Below are positions 51,134-58,707 of a stretch of 64,000 nt of DNA, one piece after another; position 1 is the stretch's first letter; each line of letters opens with the position of its first letter. The stretch is from Rathayibacter caricis DSM 15933 (GTDB taxonomy: Bacteria; Actinomycetota; Actinomycetes; Actinomycetales; Microbacteriaceae), in the NCBI RefSeq assembly GCF_003044275.1, contig NZ_PZPL01000001.1:2852001-2916000 (forward strand), given 5' to 3'. A model generated the notes under the pieces. It saw only the letters and a list, made by a program, of their open reading frames with translations, had not been told where the DNA came from and did not search any database. The position numbers and the translations under genes are program-made.

Positions 51134-51927
51134 CCCTCCTCGACGCCCTGCCCGCCCGCGGAAGGATCGCCCGGGCGAACCCCGTGGCGAAGCTGCTCGC
51201 GAGCCTCCTGATCGCGATCGTCCTGGTCCTCACCCTCGACGCGGTCTCGGCGGCGACCGCGCTCGCCCTCGAACTGCTCGTGCTGCCGTTCGCGGGGCTG
51301 AGGCTCGGCGACCTGCTCCGCCGCACGGCTCCCGTGCTGATCGCCGCTCCGCTGGCCGGGATGACCACCGTCCTCTACGGACGCGACAGCGGGGCGGTGC
51401 TCGCCGAGTTCCTCTTCGTCAGCGTCACCGACGGCTCGGTCGCGCTGGGAGGTGCGATCACCCTCCGCGTGCTGGCCATCGGCCTCCCGAGCGTCGTGCT
51501 GATCGCGACGACCGATCCGACGGACCTCGCCGACGGACTCGCGCAGATCCTGCGCCTGCCGTCGAGGTTCGTCCTGGGCGGTCTCGCCGGCATGCGTCTC
51601 GTGGGCCTGCTCGTCGACGACTGGCGGACGCTGTCCATGGCGCGGCGTGCCCGCGGCGTGGCCGACGGCCGCGGCCCGGTCCAGGCTCTCCGCAGCCTCG
51701 CGGGTCGCACGTTCTCCCTGCTGGTGCTCGCCATCCGGCGGGGGAGCCGACTCGCGACCGCGATGGAGGCGAAGGGGTTCGGAGCGGACACGCCGCGGAC
51801 CTGGGCGCGGGTGTCCCGCTTCGGCGGCGGTGACACCCTCCTCGTGCTCGGCGGAGCCGCGATCGCGGGCATCGCCGTCGGCGCCGCCGTGCTCGCCGGC
51901 ACCTGGAGCTTCGTGCTGCGTGGCTGA
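51130..51927 (+). CDS. ykoC: ECF transporter T component (YkoC)
   Basis: A 265-residue membrane scaffold subunit of the ECF type. Hydrophobic segments include LLASLLIAIVLVLTLDAVSA and GDTLLVLGGAAIAGIAVGAA. The cytoplasmic coupling region with the conserved Ala-Arg-Gly motifs is seen in MARRARGVADGRG and AMEAKGFGADTPRTWARVS. It couples the YkoD ATPases to YkoE. Ends 8 bp inside the next gene. Confidence 0.93.
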   Translation: MTLLDALPARGRIARANPVAKLLASLLIAIVLVLTLDAVSAATALALELLVLPFAGLRLGDLLRRTAPVLIAAPLAGMTTVLYGRDSGAVLAEFLFVSVTDGSVALGGAITLRVLAIGLPSVVLIATTDPTDLADGLAQILRLPSRFVLGGLAGMRLVGLLVDDWRTLSMARRARGVADGRGPVQALRSLAGRTFSLLVLAIRRGSRLATAMEAKGFGADTPRTWARVSRFGGGDTLLVLGGAAIAGIAVGAAVLAGTWSFVLRG

Positions 51928-52483
51928 GCCCCTGACTCCCCGCGTCGCTCGCGCGCTGGCCCGCCGGATCGTCGATCGACGCGCCCGCACCGTGCTCGTC
52001 GACGGTCCGAGCGGATCGGGCAAGTCGACCTTCGCGGTGGACCTGCTCGCCCGGGTCCGCGCGGCCGCCGGCGCACCCGAGGCCGCACTCGTGCGGATGG
52101 ACGATCTGTATCCGGGCTGGTCGGGCCTGGACCGGGCGGCCACGGAGGTCACCCGGGATCTCGTGCGCCCGCACGCCCTGCACGGGGCCGGCCGCTGGCG
52201 GCCCTGGAACTGGGCGAGCGGGACGTCGGCTGGTCCGGTCGTGGTGCGCTGCCCATTGCTCGTCGTGGAGGGCTGCGGTGCCGCGACAGCCGCGAGCCGA
52301 GCGGTGGCGGATCTCACGATCTGGATCGAGACGGGCGACGTCGAGAGGCGCCGGCGCGCACTTGCTCGGGACGGAGCGCTCTTCGAGTCGCACTGGGACG
52401 AGTGGGACGAGCAGTTCCGGCGCTACCGGCTGCGCGAGCGGCCCCGCGAGGGCGCGGACGTCGTGCTCGACACCGGCGCCTGA
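51920..52483 (+). CDS. P-loop kinase (uridine-kinase-like)
   Basis: A 187-residue P-loop protein: Walker A DGPSGSGKST (about 28-37), LVRMDDLYPGWSGLDRAATE resembling the substrate region of uridine-kinase-like proteins, and an Arg-rich LID (IETGDVERRRRALARDG). GTG start overlaps the ykoC stop by 8 bp, so it belongs to the TPP-regulated operon. It could phosphorylate a pyrimidine or a thiamine precursor, but the sequence does not identify the substrate; it could also be an unrelated hitchhiker. Confidence 0.8.
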   Translation: MAEPLTPRVARALARRIVDRRARTVLVDGPSGSGKSTFAVDLLARVRAAAGAPEAALVRMDDLYPGWSGLDRAATEVTRDLVRPHALHGAGRWRPWNWASGTSAGPVVVRCPLLVVEGCGAATAASRAVADLTIWIETGDVERRRRALARDGALFESHWDEWDEQFRRYRLRERPREGADVVLDTGA

Positions 52484-52490
52484 CGGCGGA

Positions 52491-52841
52491 TCAGGCCCAG
52501 CCGAGCTCGTGCAGCCGGTCGTCGTCGATCCCGTAGAAGTGCGCGATCTCGTGCACGAGGGTCACGTGGATCTCGTCCCGCAGCTCATCGAGCGTCTCGC
52601 AGGCGGCGAGGTGGGGCTCGCGGAACACCACGATGCGGTCGGGCATCTCGCCGAAGCCGTACCGCTCGCGCTCGGTCAGCGCCACTCCGTCGTAGACGCC
52701 GAGGAGATCGAGGGAGCCGTCCTCGGGACGGTCCTCGACCACGAACACCACGTTGTCGAGGCCGTCGACCATGTCGTCCGGGAGCTCATCGAGCTCGGCG
52801 ACCACGAGTCGTCCGAACGCCGCTTCGTCCAGTTCGAGCAC
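52491..52841 (-). CDS. Small zinc metallopeptidase (minimal zincin)
   Basis: A 116-residue protein of the minimal zincin family (PF06262 type). The metal site HEIAHFYGIDDDRL has HExxH and the third ligand in GIDD. Such short stand-alone zincins are common in actinobacteria; the substrate is unknown. GTG start with GGAGG 5 nt upstream. It follows the tRNA-His terminator on the same strand and converges on the P-loop kinase, 7 bp apart. Confidence 0.88.
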   Translation of the reverse strand: MLELDEAAFGRLVVAELDELPDDMVDGLDNVVFVVEDRPEDGSLDLLGVYDGVALTERERYGFGEMPDRIVVFREPHLAACETLDELRDEIHVTLVHEIAHFYGIDDDRLHELGWA

Positions 52842-52861
52842 CGTCGCCTCCGGTATGGGAA

Positions 52862-52893
52862 AGGGCCCGGAGTCGTGACGACTCCGGGCCCTC
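52862..52893 (-). terminator. tRNA-His terminator
   Basis: 15-bp perfect arms AGGGCCCGGAGTCGT (52862-52876) and ACGACTCCGGGCCCT (52879-52893), 2-nt nominal loop, followed on the minus strand by TTT. Confidence 0.85.
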
Positions 52894-52894
52894 C

Positions 52895-52971
52895 TGGGGT
52901 GAGTAACGGGGCTCGAACCCGCGACCTCCTAGACCACAACCAGGCGCTCTGCCAACTGAGCTATACCCACC
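52895..52971 (-). tRNA. tRNA-His (anticodon GTG)
   Basis: A full cloverleaf on the minus strand. Acceptor GTGGGTA pairs with TACTCAC (one G-U), preceded by the extra G(-1) opposite C73 that is diagnostic of tRNA-His. D arm GCTC/GAGC; anticodon stem CCTGG/CTAGG with loop TTGTGGT, anticodon GTG; T arm CGGGTTCGAACCC. The 3' CCA is encoded (52897-52895). Confidence 0.96.
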
Positions 52972-53021
52972 AGGACGGTGTTCCGAGAGGGTGACCCTCC
53001 CGAAGCAACTGTACGAGACTA

Positions 53022-53642
53022 CTACATCCGCGAGGCGAACTCGTCCACGACGGCGGCCGACACGGCCTGGACATCGGCGGTCGACGGACCCGGCTCGGCG
53101 ACGAACGCGGCCCGGCGGTAGTACCGGAGCTCGCGGATGCTCTCGAGGATGTCGGCGAGGGCCCGGTGCCCGCCGTGCTTGGCGGGGGCGTTGAAATAGA
53201 TGCGCGGGTACCAGCGCCGCGCGAGCTCCTTGATGGAGGAGACGTCGACGTTGCGGTAGTGCAGGTGCCCGTCGAGGCGGGGCATGAACTTGGCGAGGAA
53301 GGCGCGGTCGGTGCCGATCGTGTTGCCGGCGAGGGGAGCGTGCTGCTCGCTCGGCACGTGCTTCAGCACGTACTCGAGGACCTGGTACTCGGCCTCGGCG
53401 ACGCTGACTCCGGAGGGGATCTCCTCGAGCAGCCCCGAGGTCTCGTGCATCGTGCGGACGAAGTCGCCCATGTGCTCGAGCGCCGACGCGTCGGGCTTGA
53501 TGACGATCGAGAGGCCCTCGTCGAGGGGCTCGAGATCGAAGTCCGTGACCACGACGGCGATCTCGACGAGCTCGTCGACCGAGAGGTCGAGTCCCGTCAT
53601 CTCGCAGTCGATCCAGACAAGACGGTCGGGGGCGCTACTCAT
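53022..53642 (-). CDS. orn: Oligoribonuclease
   Basis: Orn (206 residues), a DEDDh 3'-5' exoribonuclease that degrades di- and short oligoribonucleotides, including pGpG. Motifs: [20 protein letters not shown] (Asp and Glu of Exo I), the Asn/Asp region [36 protein letters not shown] and [14 protein letters not shown] (His and Asp of Exo III). ATG at 53642 is 7 nt after a TAGACT element and has no Shine-Dalgarno. Divergent from the SCO4848-like gene. Confidence 0.95.
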   Translation of the reverse strand: MSSAPDRLVWIDCEMTGLDLSVDELVEIAVVVTDFDLEPLDEGLSIVIKPDASALEHMGDFVRTMHETSGLLEEIPSGVSVAEAEYQVLEYVLKHVPSEQHAPLAGNTIGTDRAFLAKFMPRLDGHLHYRNVDVSSIKELARRWYPRIYFNAPAKHGGHRALADILESIRELRYYRRAAFVAEPGPSTADVQAVSAAVVDEFASRM

Positions 53643-53649
53643 GCGGGGC

Positions 53650-53655
53650 AGTCTA
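53650..53655 (-). promoter_or_regulatory. TAGACT -10 element for leaderless orn
   Basis: TAGACT on the minus strand lies 7 nt before the orn ATG; same hexamer as mnmA. Confidence 0.6.
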
Positions 53656-53712
53656 TCCGCGGCCACCGACGCGCCGCGGGGGGCTCGGCCGGGCCTCGTA
53701 CACTCGTTCTCC

Positions 53713-53931
53713 GTGATGACCCTCGTCTGCTGGATGCTGATCGCCAACGCCGTCTGGAACGCGGTGGTCTGGCCGCCCTTCCTCCGTCGCGTGCGGAAGG
53801 ACCCCCGAGCCCGCGATGCGGACGGGCGCGCGACGACCTTCCTCCGGGTGCACTCGATCCTGATCGGGATCTCGCTGCTCCTGGCGGCCGTCTCGCTCGT
53901 CGTCGGCGTGGTCGGGCTCGTCCAGGGCTGA
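53713..53931 (+). CDS. SCO4848 family small membrane protein
   Basis: A 72-residue protein with two membrane helices ([20 protein letters not shown] and [20 protein letters not shown]) joined by a charged loop ([19 protein letters not shown]). It fits the SCO4848 family of actinobacterial membrane proteins of unknown function. Start GTG 53713 or the adjacent ATG 53716; TACACT at 53699-53704 is 8 nt upstream, so the message is nearly leaderless. Confidence 0.8.
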   Translation: MMTLVCWMLIANAVWNAVVWPPFLRRVRKDPRARDADGRATTFLRVHSILIGISLLLAAVSLVVGVVGLVQG

Positions 53932-53997
53932 CCGCCCGGGTCGGTCCCGCGTCGCTCCCGACCCGCCGACGCTGTCCCGGTACTCTGGACGACGGAC

Positions 53998-54070
53998 GCC
54001 CCCGTAGCTCAGCGGATAGAGCAGGAGCCTTCTAATCTCTTGGTCGCAGGTTCGATTCCTGCCGGGGGCA
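53998..54070 (+). tRNA. tRNA-Arg (anticodon TCT)
   Basis: Acceptor GCCCCCG pairs with CGGGGGC; D arm GCTC/GAGC; T arm GCAGG TTCGATT CCTGC. The anticodon loop CTTCTAA gives TCT, reading AGA. The anticodon stem GGAGC/TCTCT has a C-U mismatch next to the loop (31-39) and a G-U pair, slightly unusual. CCA is not encoded. A TACTCT -10-like element lies at 53981-53986. Confidence 0.93.
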
Positions 54071-54375
54071 CGTCGACGCCGGTATCGCCGTTGTGCAGGC
54101 GATCGGTCTTCGTCGCGCAGCGCCTCCTCACCGAGGACGAGGGCTGACGGTCCGCATCCGGCAGCCGCGCTTCGGGGTGAAGTGCAGAGCCGTGCTTCCT
54201 TTTCCGCCGATTTCCAACCCTGAATGGGTGGCAAAGTCGGCTTTTCTCGCCTAACACACTGCTCTTTTCCGGGCAACACCGGCGTGTTTTCGAGTTTTGA
54301 GCACTGTGCTCGCCTTTGGGCACCTAGTCTGGGGGTGTCCGGAATTACAACGACGTAACGAACGGAGGTACGACC
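54071..54375. other. 305-bp spacer of lower GC, no gene seen
   Basis: Between tRNA-Arg and the 36-residue peptide gene. The middle (54190-54330) is visibly richer in A and T than its surroundings, with runs such as CTTCCTTTTCCG and GTTTTCGAGTTTTGAG. No credible coding frame on either strand. A TAGTCT element at 54326-54331 is the likely -10 of the peptide gene. A small RNA cannot be excluded. Confidence 0.4.
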
Positions 54376-54486
54376 ATGCTGCTCCTCGCTCTTCTCGCTG
54401 GAATCGCGGTTGCGTGGACGATCATCGCGGCGCCCCTCGCCGTACTGGTCGGCCGGGTTGCGCGTGCACGTGACGCGCACATCTGA
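54376..54486 (+). CDS. 36-residue single-helix membrane peptide
   Basis: MLLLALLAGIAVAWTIIAAP then LAVLVGRVARARDAHI: one membrane helix followed by a short basic tail. It is well marked for a gene so short: ACGGAGG 6-8 nt before the ATG, and a strong terminator 23 bp after the stop. No homologue is known to me. It could be a regulatory or complex-stabilising small membrane protein. Confidence 0.65.
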   Translation: MLLLALLAGIAVAWTIIAAPLAVLVGRVARARDAHI

Positions 54487-54508
54487 GACGTGTGATCTAC
54501 ACCACAGA

Positions 54509-54542
54509 GAAGGCCCCGACCGCATCAGCGGTCGGGGCCTTC
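54509..54542. terminator. Strong terminator after the small membrane peptide
   Basis: 15-bp perfect arms GAAGGCCCCGACCGC (54509-54523) and GCGGTCGGGGCCTTC (54528-54542) with a 4-nt loop ATCA. It also serves the convergent gene at 54562. Confidence 0.9.
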
Positions 54543-54561
54543 TCGACATGAGGGGCTCGGC

Positions 54562-55425
54562 TCACTCGACGGGGCGGACGGCGTGCGCCGTGCGGGCGTC
54601 GTCGGAGTGCTCGCCCTCGACCTCGGTCTGCGGCGCGGAAGTCGTCGTCTGCTCGTGCTCGACGGGCGGGAGCTCTTCGACCGGGCGCTCGCGCGAGGGC
54701 ACGTCGAGGCGGTCGACGTCGTCCAGAAGCTGGCGCGTTTCGTCGTGTCCATCGTTCTCGGAGGCGGCCGGCAGGACGATCGTCGGCGTCGAGGACGGAC
54801 GCTGGTAGTCGGTCGCTCCCTCCGAGGCGCCGACCACGACGGGAGCGGGGGTCGCCGCGCGCTCGGGCTCCGGCGTCGGGCGGGCGGACTGCCCTTCGGG
54901 CTGGACGGCCTTCGTCTCGGGACGCGAGGTCTCGGAGAAGCGCCAGCGCTCGAGGTCGGCGAGGAACGCCTTGCGGGCACGCCCGGGCTTGTCGCGCCAG
55001 AGCACGAGGCGGTCGCGGAACTCGCCCACGCTCGCCTGGGTCTGATAGCCGCCGGTCGCCGAGGAGTGCTTCAGATCGGCGAGCTCGTGCGCGGCCCAGT
55101 TCGCCGCGACCCCGGAGCCCTTGACGGGCAGGAGGCGCAGGTGCGTCTCGGCCTGAGCGGACGCGCGGTCGCTCAGGATGCGCTCGGTCTGGCTGAGCAC
55201 GTTCCACGCGGAGGCATCGACGGCGGCGTCGATCAGGGTCGCGATCACGGCGTTCTTGCGCTCGTGATCCTGCTGCCGGATCAGCCGCGCGATGGCGGAG
55301 CGGAACACGGCGGCCGTGATGACCACTCCGATCACCACCGAGAGCAGGACGATCACCGCCAGGAACACCGCCCGGTAGCCGTCCGCCGTCTGGATCCATT
55401 GCACGAAATCGCTCCACCACTGCAT
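54562..55425 (-). CDS. Membrane-anchored protein with acidic disordered tail, unknown
   Basis: A 287-residue protein: one membrane helix (about 18-45, AVFLAVIVLLSVVIGVVITA), an alpha-helical middle (IARLIRQQDHERKNAVIATL ... RDRLVLWRDKPGRARKAFLA) and from ~165 a Pro/Glu/Thr/Ser-rich, probably disordered tail. No enzyme motif is seen. ATG at 55425 is 7 nt after a TAACGT element and lacks a Shine-Dalgarno, a leaderless start. No function can be given. Confidence 0.75.
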   Translation of the reverse strand: MQWWSDFVQWIQTADGYRAVFLAVIVLLSVVIGVVITAAVFRSAIARLIRQQDHERKNAVIATLIDAAVDASAWNVLSQTERILSDRASAQAETHLRLLPVKGSGVAANWAAHELADLKHSSATGGYQTQASVGEFRDRLVLWRDKPGRARKAFLADLERWRFSETSRPETKAVQPEGQSARPTPEPERAATPAPVVVGASEGATDYQRPSSTPTIVLPAASENDGHDETRQLLDDVDRLDVPSRERPVEELPPVEHEQTTTSAPQTEVEGEHSDDARTAHAVRPVE

Positions 55426-55432
55426 GTGCCGA

Positions 55433-55438
55433 ACGTTA
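55433..55438 (-). promoter_or_regulatory. TAACGT -10 element
   Basis: TAACGT on the minus strand is 7 nt before the ATG at 55425. Confidence 0.5.
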
Positions 55439-55494
55439 GCCCGGGCGCGCGGCGACAGGCGATCGGCACGCCGACCACCGGACGATCGGTGCCG

Positions 55495-55731
55495 TCAGGC
55501 GACGCGGAAGACCTCGATCGCGTCGTCGACGCTCCAGAACTCGCCGAGCTGCGCACCTGCGGGCATCCCGGCGCGCAGGAGGCGGGCCCGGTACTTCTCG
55601 CCCTGCGGGTAGTCGACCAGCTCGATGTGGCCGACGATCGCGCCGGACGCGGTGCTCACGCGCCAGAGCCGCCCGTTCACCCGGGTCAATCGCGGGGGAG
55701 TGCGTGTCGCGTGCAGAGTGGACAGGGACAT
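55495..55731 (-). CDS. Small protein of unknown function
   Basis: A 78-residue soluble protein: RLTRVNGRLWRVSTASGAIV, GHIELVDYPQGEKYRARLLR and a C-terminal QLGEFWSVDDAIEVFRVA. The alternating hydrophobic pattern suggests a small beta domain. ATG at 55731 has GGAGGAACCG upstream. No family is recognised with confidence; related short proteins are common in Microbacteriaceae. Confidence 0.72.
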   Translation of the reverse strand: MSLSTLHATRTPPRLTRVNGRLWRVSTASGAIVGHIELVDYPQGEKYRARLLRAGMPAGAQLGEFWSVDDAIEVFRVA

Positions 55732-55824
55732 CGGTTCCTCCTGCTCGGATCGGGGAGCACCCACCGGCCAGGGTGCTCTCGCAGACTACGAGCGACCACC
55801 GACATCCCCGTCGGTCCCGCGGAC

Positions 55825-56832
55825 TCAGCGCAGAGCGGTCCCGTGCACGGCGAACTCCTCGATCGCCGCCGTCTCCGACTCCGTCAGCGGACCGGCGTCG
55901 AGCGCCGCGACGTTCTGCTCGAGCTGGGCGACACTCGAGGCGCCGATGACCGCGCTCGTGACGGTGGGGACGCGCAGGACCCAGCTCAGCGCGAGCTGCG
56001 CGAGGGTCTGGCCGCGTCCCTCCGCGATCGCGTTCAGTCCGCGCGCCCGGGCGAGGTAGTCCTCGTCGATCCGGTCGGAGGAGAGGAAGCGCGAGGTCGC
56101 GGCGCGCGATCCGTCCGGGACGGTCCCGTCGAGGTAGCGGTCGGTCAGCAGCCCCTGGGCGAGCGGCGAGAACACGATGCAGCCCGTCCCCAGCTCGTCG
56201 AGGACCGGGAAGAGGCCGTCCTCGATGTGGCGGTCGAACATCGAGTACCGCGGCTGGTGGATGAGCAGCGGCACTCCGGCGGACGCGAGGGCGGCCTGGG
56301 CGGCGCGGGTCTGCTCGGGGTCGTAGTTCGAGACTCCGACGTAGAGCGCCTTGCCCTGCTGGACCGCGGAGGCGAGCGCTCCCATCGTCTCCTCGATCGG
56401 CGTCTCTGGGTCCGGCCGGTGCGAGTAGAAGATGTCGACGTAGTCGACTCCGAGGCGCTCGAGGCTCTGGTCGAGGGAGGAGAGGAGGTACTTGCGGGAC
56501 CCTCCGTCGCCGTACGGTCCCGGCCACATGTCGTACCCGGCCTTGGAGGAGATCACGATCTCGTCGCGGTAGGGACGGAAGTCCTCGGCGAAGATCCGGC
56601 CGAACGCCGTCTCGGCCGCGCCGTAGGGCGGTCCGTAGTTGTTCGCGAGGTCGAAGTGGGTGATCCCCAGGTCGAACGCGCGGCGCAGGATCGCGCGCTG
56701 CGTGTCGAGGGGGCGGTCGGAGCCGAAGTTGTGCCAGAGGCCGAGAGAGAGCGCGGGAAGCTTCAGCCCGCTCCGTCCCACTCGTCGGTAGTCCATGCGG
56801 TCGTAGCGGTCGGGGGCTGCGTCGTAGCTCAC
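55825..56832 (-). CDS. Aldo/keto reductase (YghZ-like)
   Basis: A 335-residue NADPH-dependent aldo/keto reductase, closest in pattern to YghZ (L-glyceraldehyde-3-phosphate reductase, methylglyoxal detoxification). Signatures: DLGITHFDLANNYGPPYGAA (catalytic Asp and Tyr), ISSKAGYDMWPGPYG (Lys), VDYVDIFYSHRPDPETPIEE (His) and AQGLLTDRYLDG. GTG at 56832 is 6 nt after a TAGAGT element. Substrate assignment beyond the AKR14-like pattern is tentative. Confidence 0.88.
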   Translation of the reverse strand: MSYDAAPDRYDRMDYRRVGRSGLKLPALSLGLWHNFGSDRPLDTQRAILRRAFDLGITHFDLANNYGPPYGAAETAFGRIFAEDFRPYRDEIVISSKAGYDMWPGPYGDGGSRKYLLSSLDQSLERLGVDYVDIFYSHRPDPETPIEETMGALASAVQQGKALYVGVSNYDPEQTRAAQAALASAGVPLLIHQPRYSMFDRHIEDGLFPVLDELGTGCIVFSPLAQGLLTDRYLDGTVPDGSRAATSRFLSSDRIDEDYLARARGLNAIAEGRGQTLAQLALSWVLRVPTVTSAVIGASSVAQLEQNVAALDAGPLTESETAAIEEFAVHGTALR

Positions 56833-56838
56833 TCCTGG

Positions 56839-56844
56839 ACTCTA
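56839..56844 (-). promoter_or_regulatory. TAGAGT -10 element for leaderless aldo/keto reductase
   Basis: TAGAGT on the minus strand lies 6 nt before the GTG at 56832. Confidence 0.55.
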
Positions 56845-56938
56845 TGCCAGCCGCCCCCGGGCGCGGAATGCCGCGGGCCCGGAGGGTGTTGACTCAGACG
56901 ACGCGCCCGGCACTCCGGATGCGTCGCCGCGACAGGAA

Positions 56939-57481
56939 GTGAGTCACACGCACATGCGCACATTCGTACTCGCCGGGGGATGCTTCTGGTGCCTCGACGC
57001 CGTCTACCGCGTCCTCGACGGCGTGAGCGACGTCGTCTCCGGCTACACCGGCGGATCCACCGTCGATCCCGACTACGAGGACGTCTGCACAGGACGCACC
57101 GGCCACGCCGAGGCCGTCGCCGTGACGTTCGATCCCGACGTCATCCCGGAGCAGGTGATCCTCGACGTCTTCTTCACCCTCCACGACCCCCGTCAGCTCA
57201 ACCGCCAGGGCAATGACGTCGGAACGCAGTACCGCTCGGCGATGTACTACTCCACCGACGAGGAGAAGGAGCTGTTCGAGGCGGCTCGCGACCGCGCCTC
57301 GGAGTGGTGGGACGGCTCGATCGTCACCGAGATCTCGCCCCTCGGCGTCTACTACCCGGCCGAGGACTACCACCAGGACTTCTTCGCGAAGAACCCGGGT
57401 CAGGGCTACTGCCTCGCTGTGGCACTTCCCAAGGTGAACAAGATCCGCAAGTCGTACTCGAAGTACATCACCGCGTCGTAG
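56939..57481 (+). CDS. msrA: Peptide methionine-S-sulfoxide reductase
   Basis: MsrA (180 residues from the GTG) reduces methionine-S-sulfoxide. The catalytic cysteine is in LAGGCFWCLDAVYR; other conserved parts are VVSGYTGGSTVDPDYEDVCT, GHAEAVAVTFDP, DVGTQYRSAMYY and PAEDYHQDFFAKNPGQGYC. GTG 56939 follows AGGAA directly; ATG 56954 (MRTFVLAGG) is an equally possible start with better homology but poorer spacing. TTGACT at 56891-56896 may be a -35. Confidence 0.94.
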   Translation: MSHTHMRTFVLAGGCFWCLDAVYRVLDGVSDVVSGYTGGSTVDPDYEDVCTGRTGHAEAVAVTFDPDVIPEQVILDVFFTLHDPRQLNRQGNDVGTQYRSAMYYSTDEEKELFEAARDRASEWWDGSIVTEISPLGVYYPAEDYHQDFFAKNPGQGYCLAVALPKVNKIRKSYSKYITAS

Positions 57482-57519
57482 TCGTCCTCCCCAGGCGTCG
57501 ATGACGCCGGTCGTCCCCA

Positions 57520-57554
57520 GAAGGGCCCGTCTCCACTCCGGAGGCGGGCCCTTC
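57520..57554 (+). terminator. msrA terminator
   Basis: 15-bp arms GAAGGGCCCGTCTCC and GGAGGCGGGCCCTTC with one wobble and a 5-nt loop. Confidence 0.85.
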
Positions 57555-57652
57555 GTCACGACACTGTTCTCACGGCACCCGGGTGGTACCAGCCCCCTCC
57601 GCCCGGGTGCCGCTCCGGTCGCGACCGCGACCATCGACGAGAGGACACGACC

Positions 57653-58156
57653 ATGACCGACACCCTCACCCTCATCGGCGTCATCGGCACCGATCCGCGG
57701 AGCATCGACACCGCGAACGGCAGCACGATGGCCAGCTTCCGACTGGCCTCGGCGCAGCGCCGCTACGACCGCACCGAGCAGCGCTGGGTCGACGGATCCA
57801 CGAACTGGTACACCGTGAACGCCTTCAACGGACTGGCCGGCAACGCCCTCGCCTCCCTCGCCCGCGGCGACCGGGTCATCGTCACGGGGCGGCTCGCCGT
57901 GCGCTCGTGGGAGAGCGGCGGCAAGTCCGGCACCGACGTCGCACTGACGGCCGAGGGGATCGGCCACGATCTCGCGTGGGGGACCACCCGCTACACCAAG
58001 ACCGTCGGGCGAGCGGCGCCCGTGGCGGCCCCCACCGCGCCCGAGGCCTGGAGCGAGGAGCCACCCAAGGCCGTCGACGGAGCGGCCACGGGGGACTGGG
58101 GCGCGGTGACGACGCCGCTCGAGCCGTCGTTAGAATCGGTCGACACCCCGTTCTGA
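57653..58156 (+). CDS. ssb: Single-stranded DNA-binding protein (paralogue)
   Basis: A 167-residue SSB. OB fold: TLTLIGVIGTDPRSIDTANG, MASFRLASAQRRYD, NWYTVNAFNGLAGNALASLA and DRVIVTGRLAVRSW. The Pro/Ala-rich linker ends in VDTPF, an acidic tip shorter than the usual DDDIPF. The gene is not next to rpsF/rpsR, so it is probably the second SSB paralogue often tied to natural competence or repair in actinobacteria. ATG at 57653. Confidence 0.9.
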   Translation: MTDTLTLIGVIGTDPRSIDTANGSTMASFRLASAQRRYDRTEQRWVDGSTNWYTVNAFNGLAGNALASLARGDRVIVTGRLAVRSWESGGKSGTDVALTAEGIGHDLAWGTTRYTKTVGRAAPVAAPTAPEAWSEEPPKAVDGAATGDWGAVTTPLEPSLESVDTPF

Positions 58157-58200
58157 CGAGGGTGTCCGGCGCGAGATCCGCGGCCGCCGGAAGGAGTCGA

Positions 58201-58707
58201 GTGAGCACACGGACCCCGGTCGACGAGCGCCTGCGCCGTGTCGCCGCCCTGCTCGCCGGTCCCGTCCTCGCCGTCGGGATGCTCGCCGGCTGCACCGCTC
58301 CCGCCGCTCCCGAGACCACCGCGTCGTCTCCCGTCGCGGAGGCGACCGCCGGTGCTCCGGCAGAGCCGGCACCGGTCGCCCTCGTCCCGGGCGGCTCCGC
58401 AGAGGAGAACCTGCCCTTCTTCGAGCAGGTGATCAGCGGAGTGGTCACCGCGGACGCCGAGGCACCCGGACTCAGCGTCGTCGACGCCCTGGTCGCGGCC
58501 GGCTTCTCGAAGGAGTCGATGCAGCTGACTGCCGACGAGACCTCGATCGGGCTGGACGCCGACACGGTGCTCGTCTCGGTGAAGCTCGGTGGCTCCTGCC
58601 TGCTCGGCCAGTACGGGCCCAAGAGCGACGGCGTCCACGCGGTGGTCGCCGCGCCGATCGCGACCGGCGCCTGCCTGGTCGGCCGGACCGTCCCGCTCGA
58701 AGGCTGA
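58201..58707 (+). CDS. Secreted lipoprotein of unknown function
   Basis: A 168-residue lipoprotein: basic start (TRTPVDERLRR), hydrophobic core and lipobox GMLAGC, then an Ala/Pro/Thr linker and a compact domain with LPFFEQVISGVVTADAEAPG, VDALVAAGFSKESMQLTADE and CLLGQYGPKSDGVHAVVAAP. Two cysteines in the domain (GGSCLLG, GACLVG) may form a disulfide. It resembles lipoproteins of Microbacteriaceae that I recall under DUF6993; not certain. GTG at 58201 with AAGGAG 4-7 nt upstream. Confidence 0.78.
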   Translation: MSTRTPVDERLRRVAALLAGPVLAVGMLAGCTAPAAPETTASSPVAEATAGAPAEPAPVALVPGGSAEENLPFFEQVISGVVTADAEAPGLSVVDALVAAGFSKESMQLTADETSIGLDADTVLVSVKLGGSCLLGQYGPKSDGVHAVVAAPIATGACLVGRTVPLEG

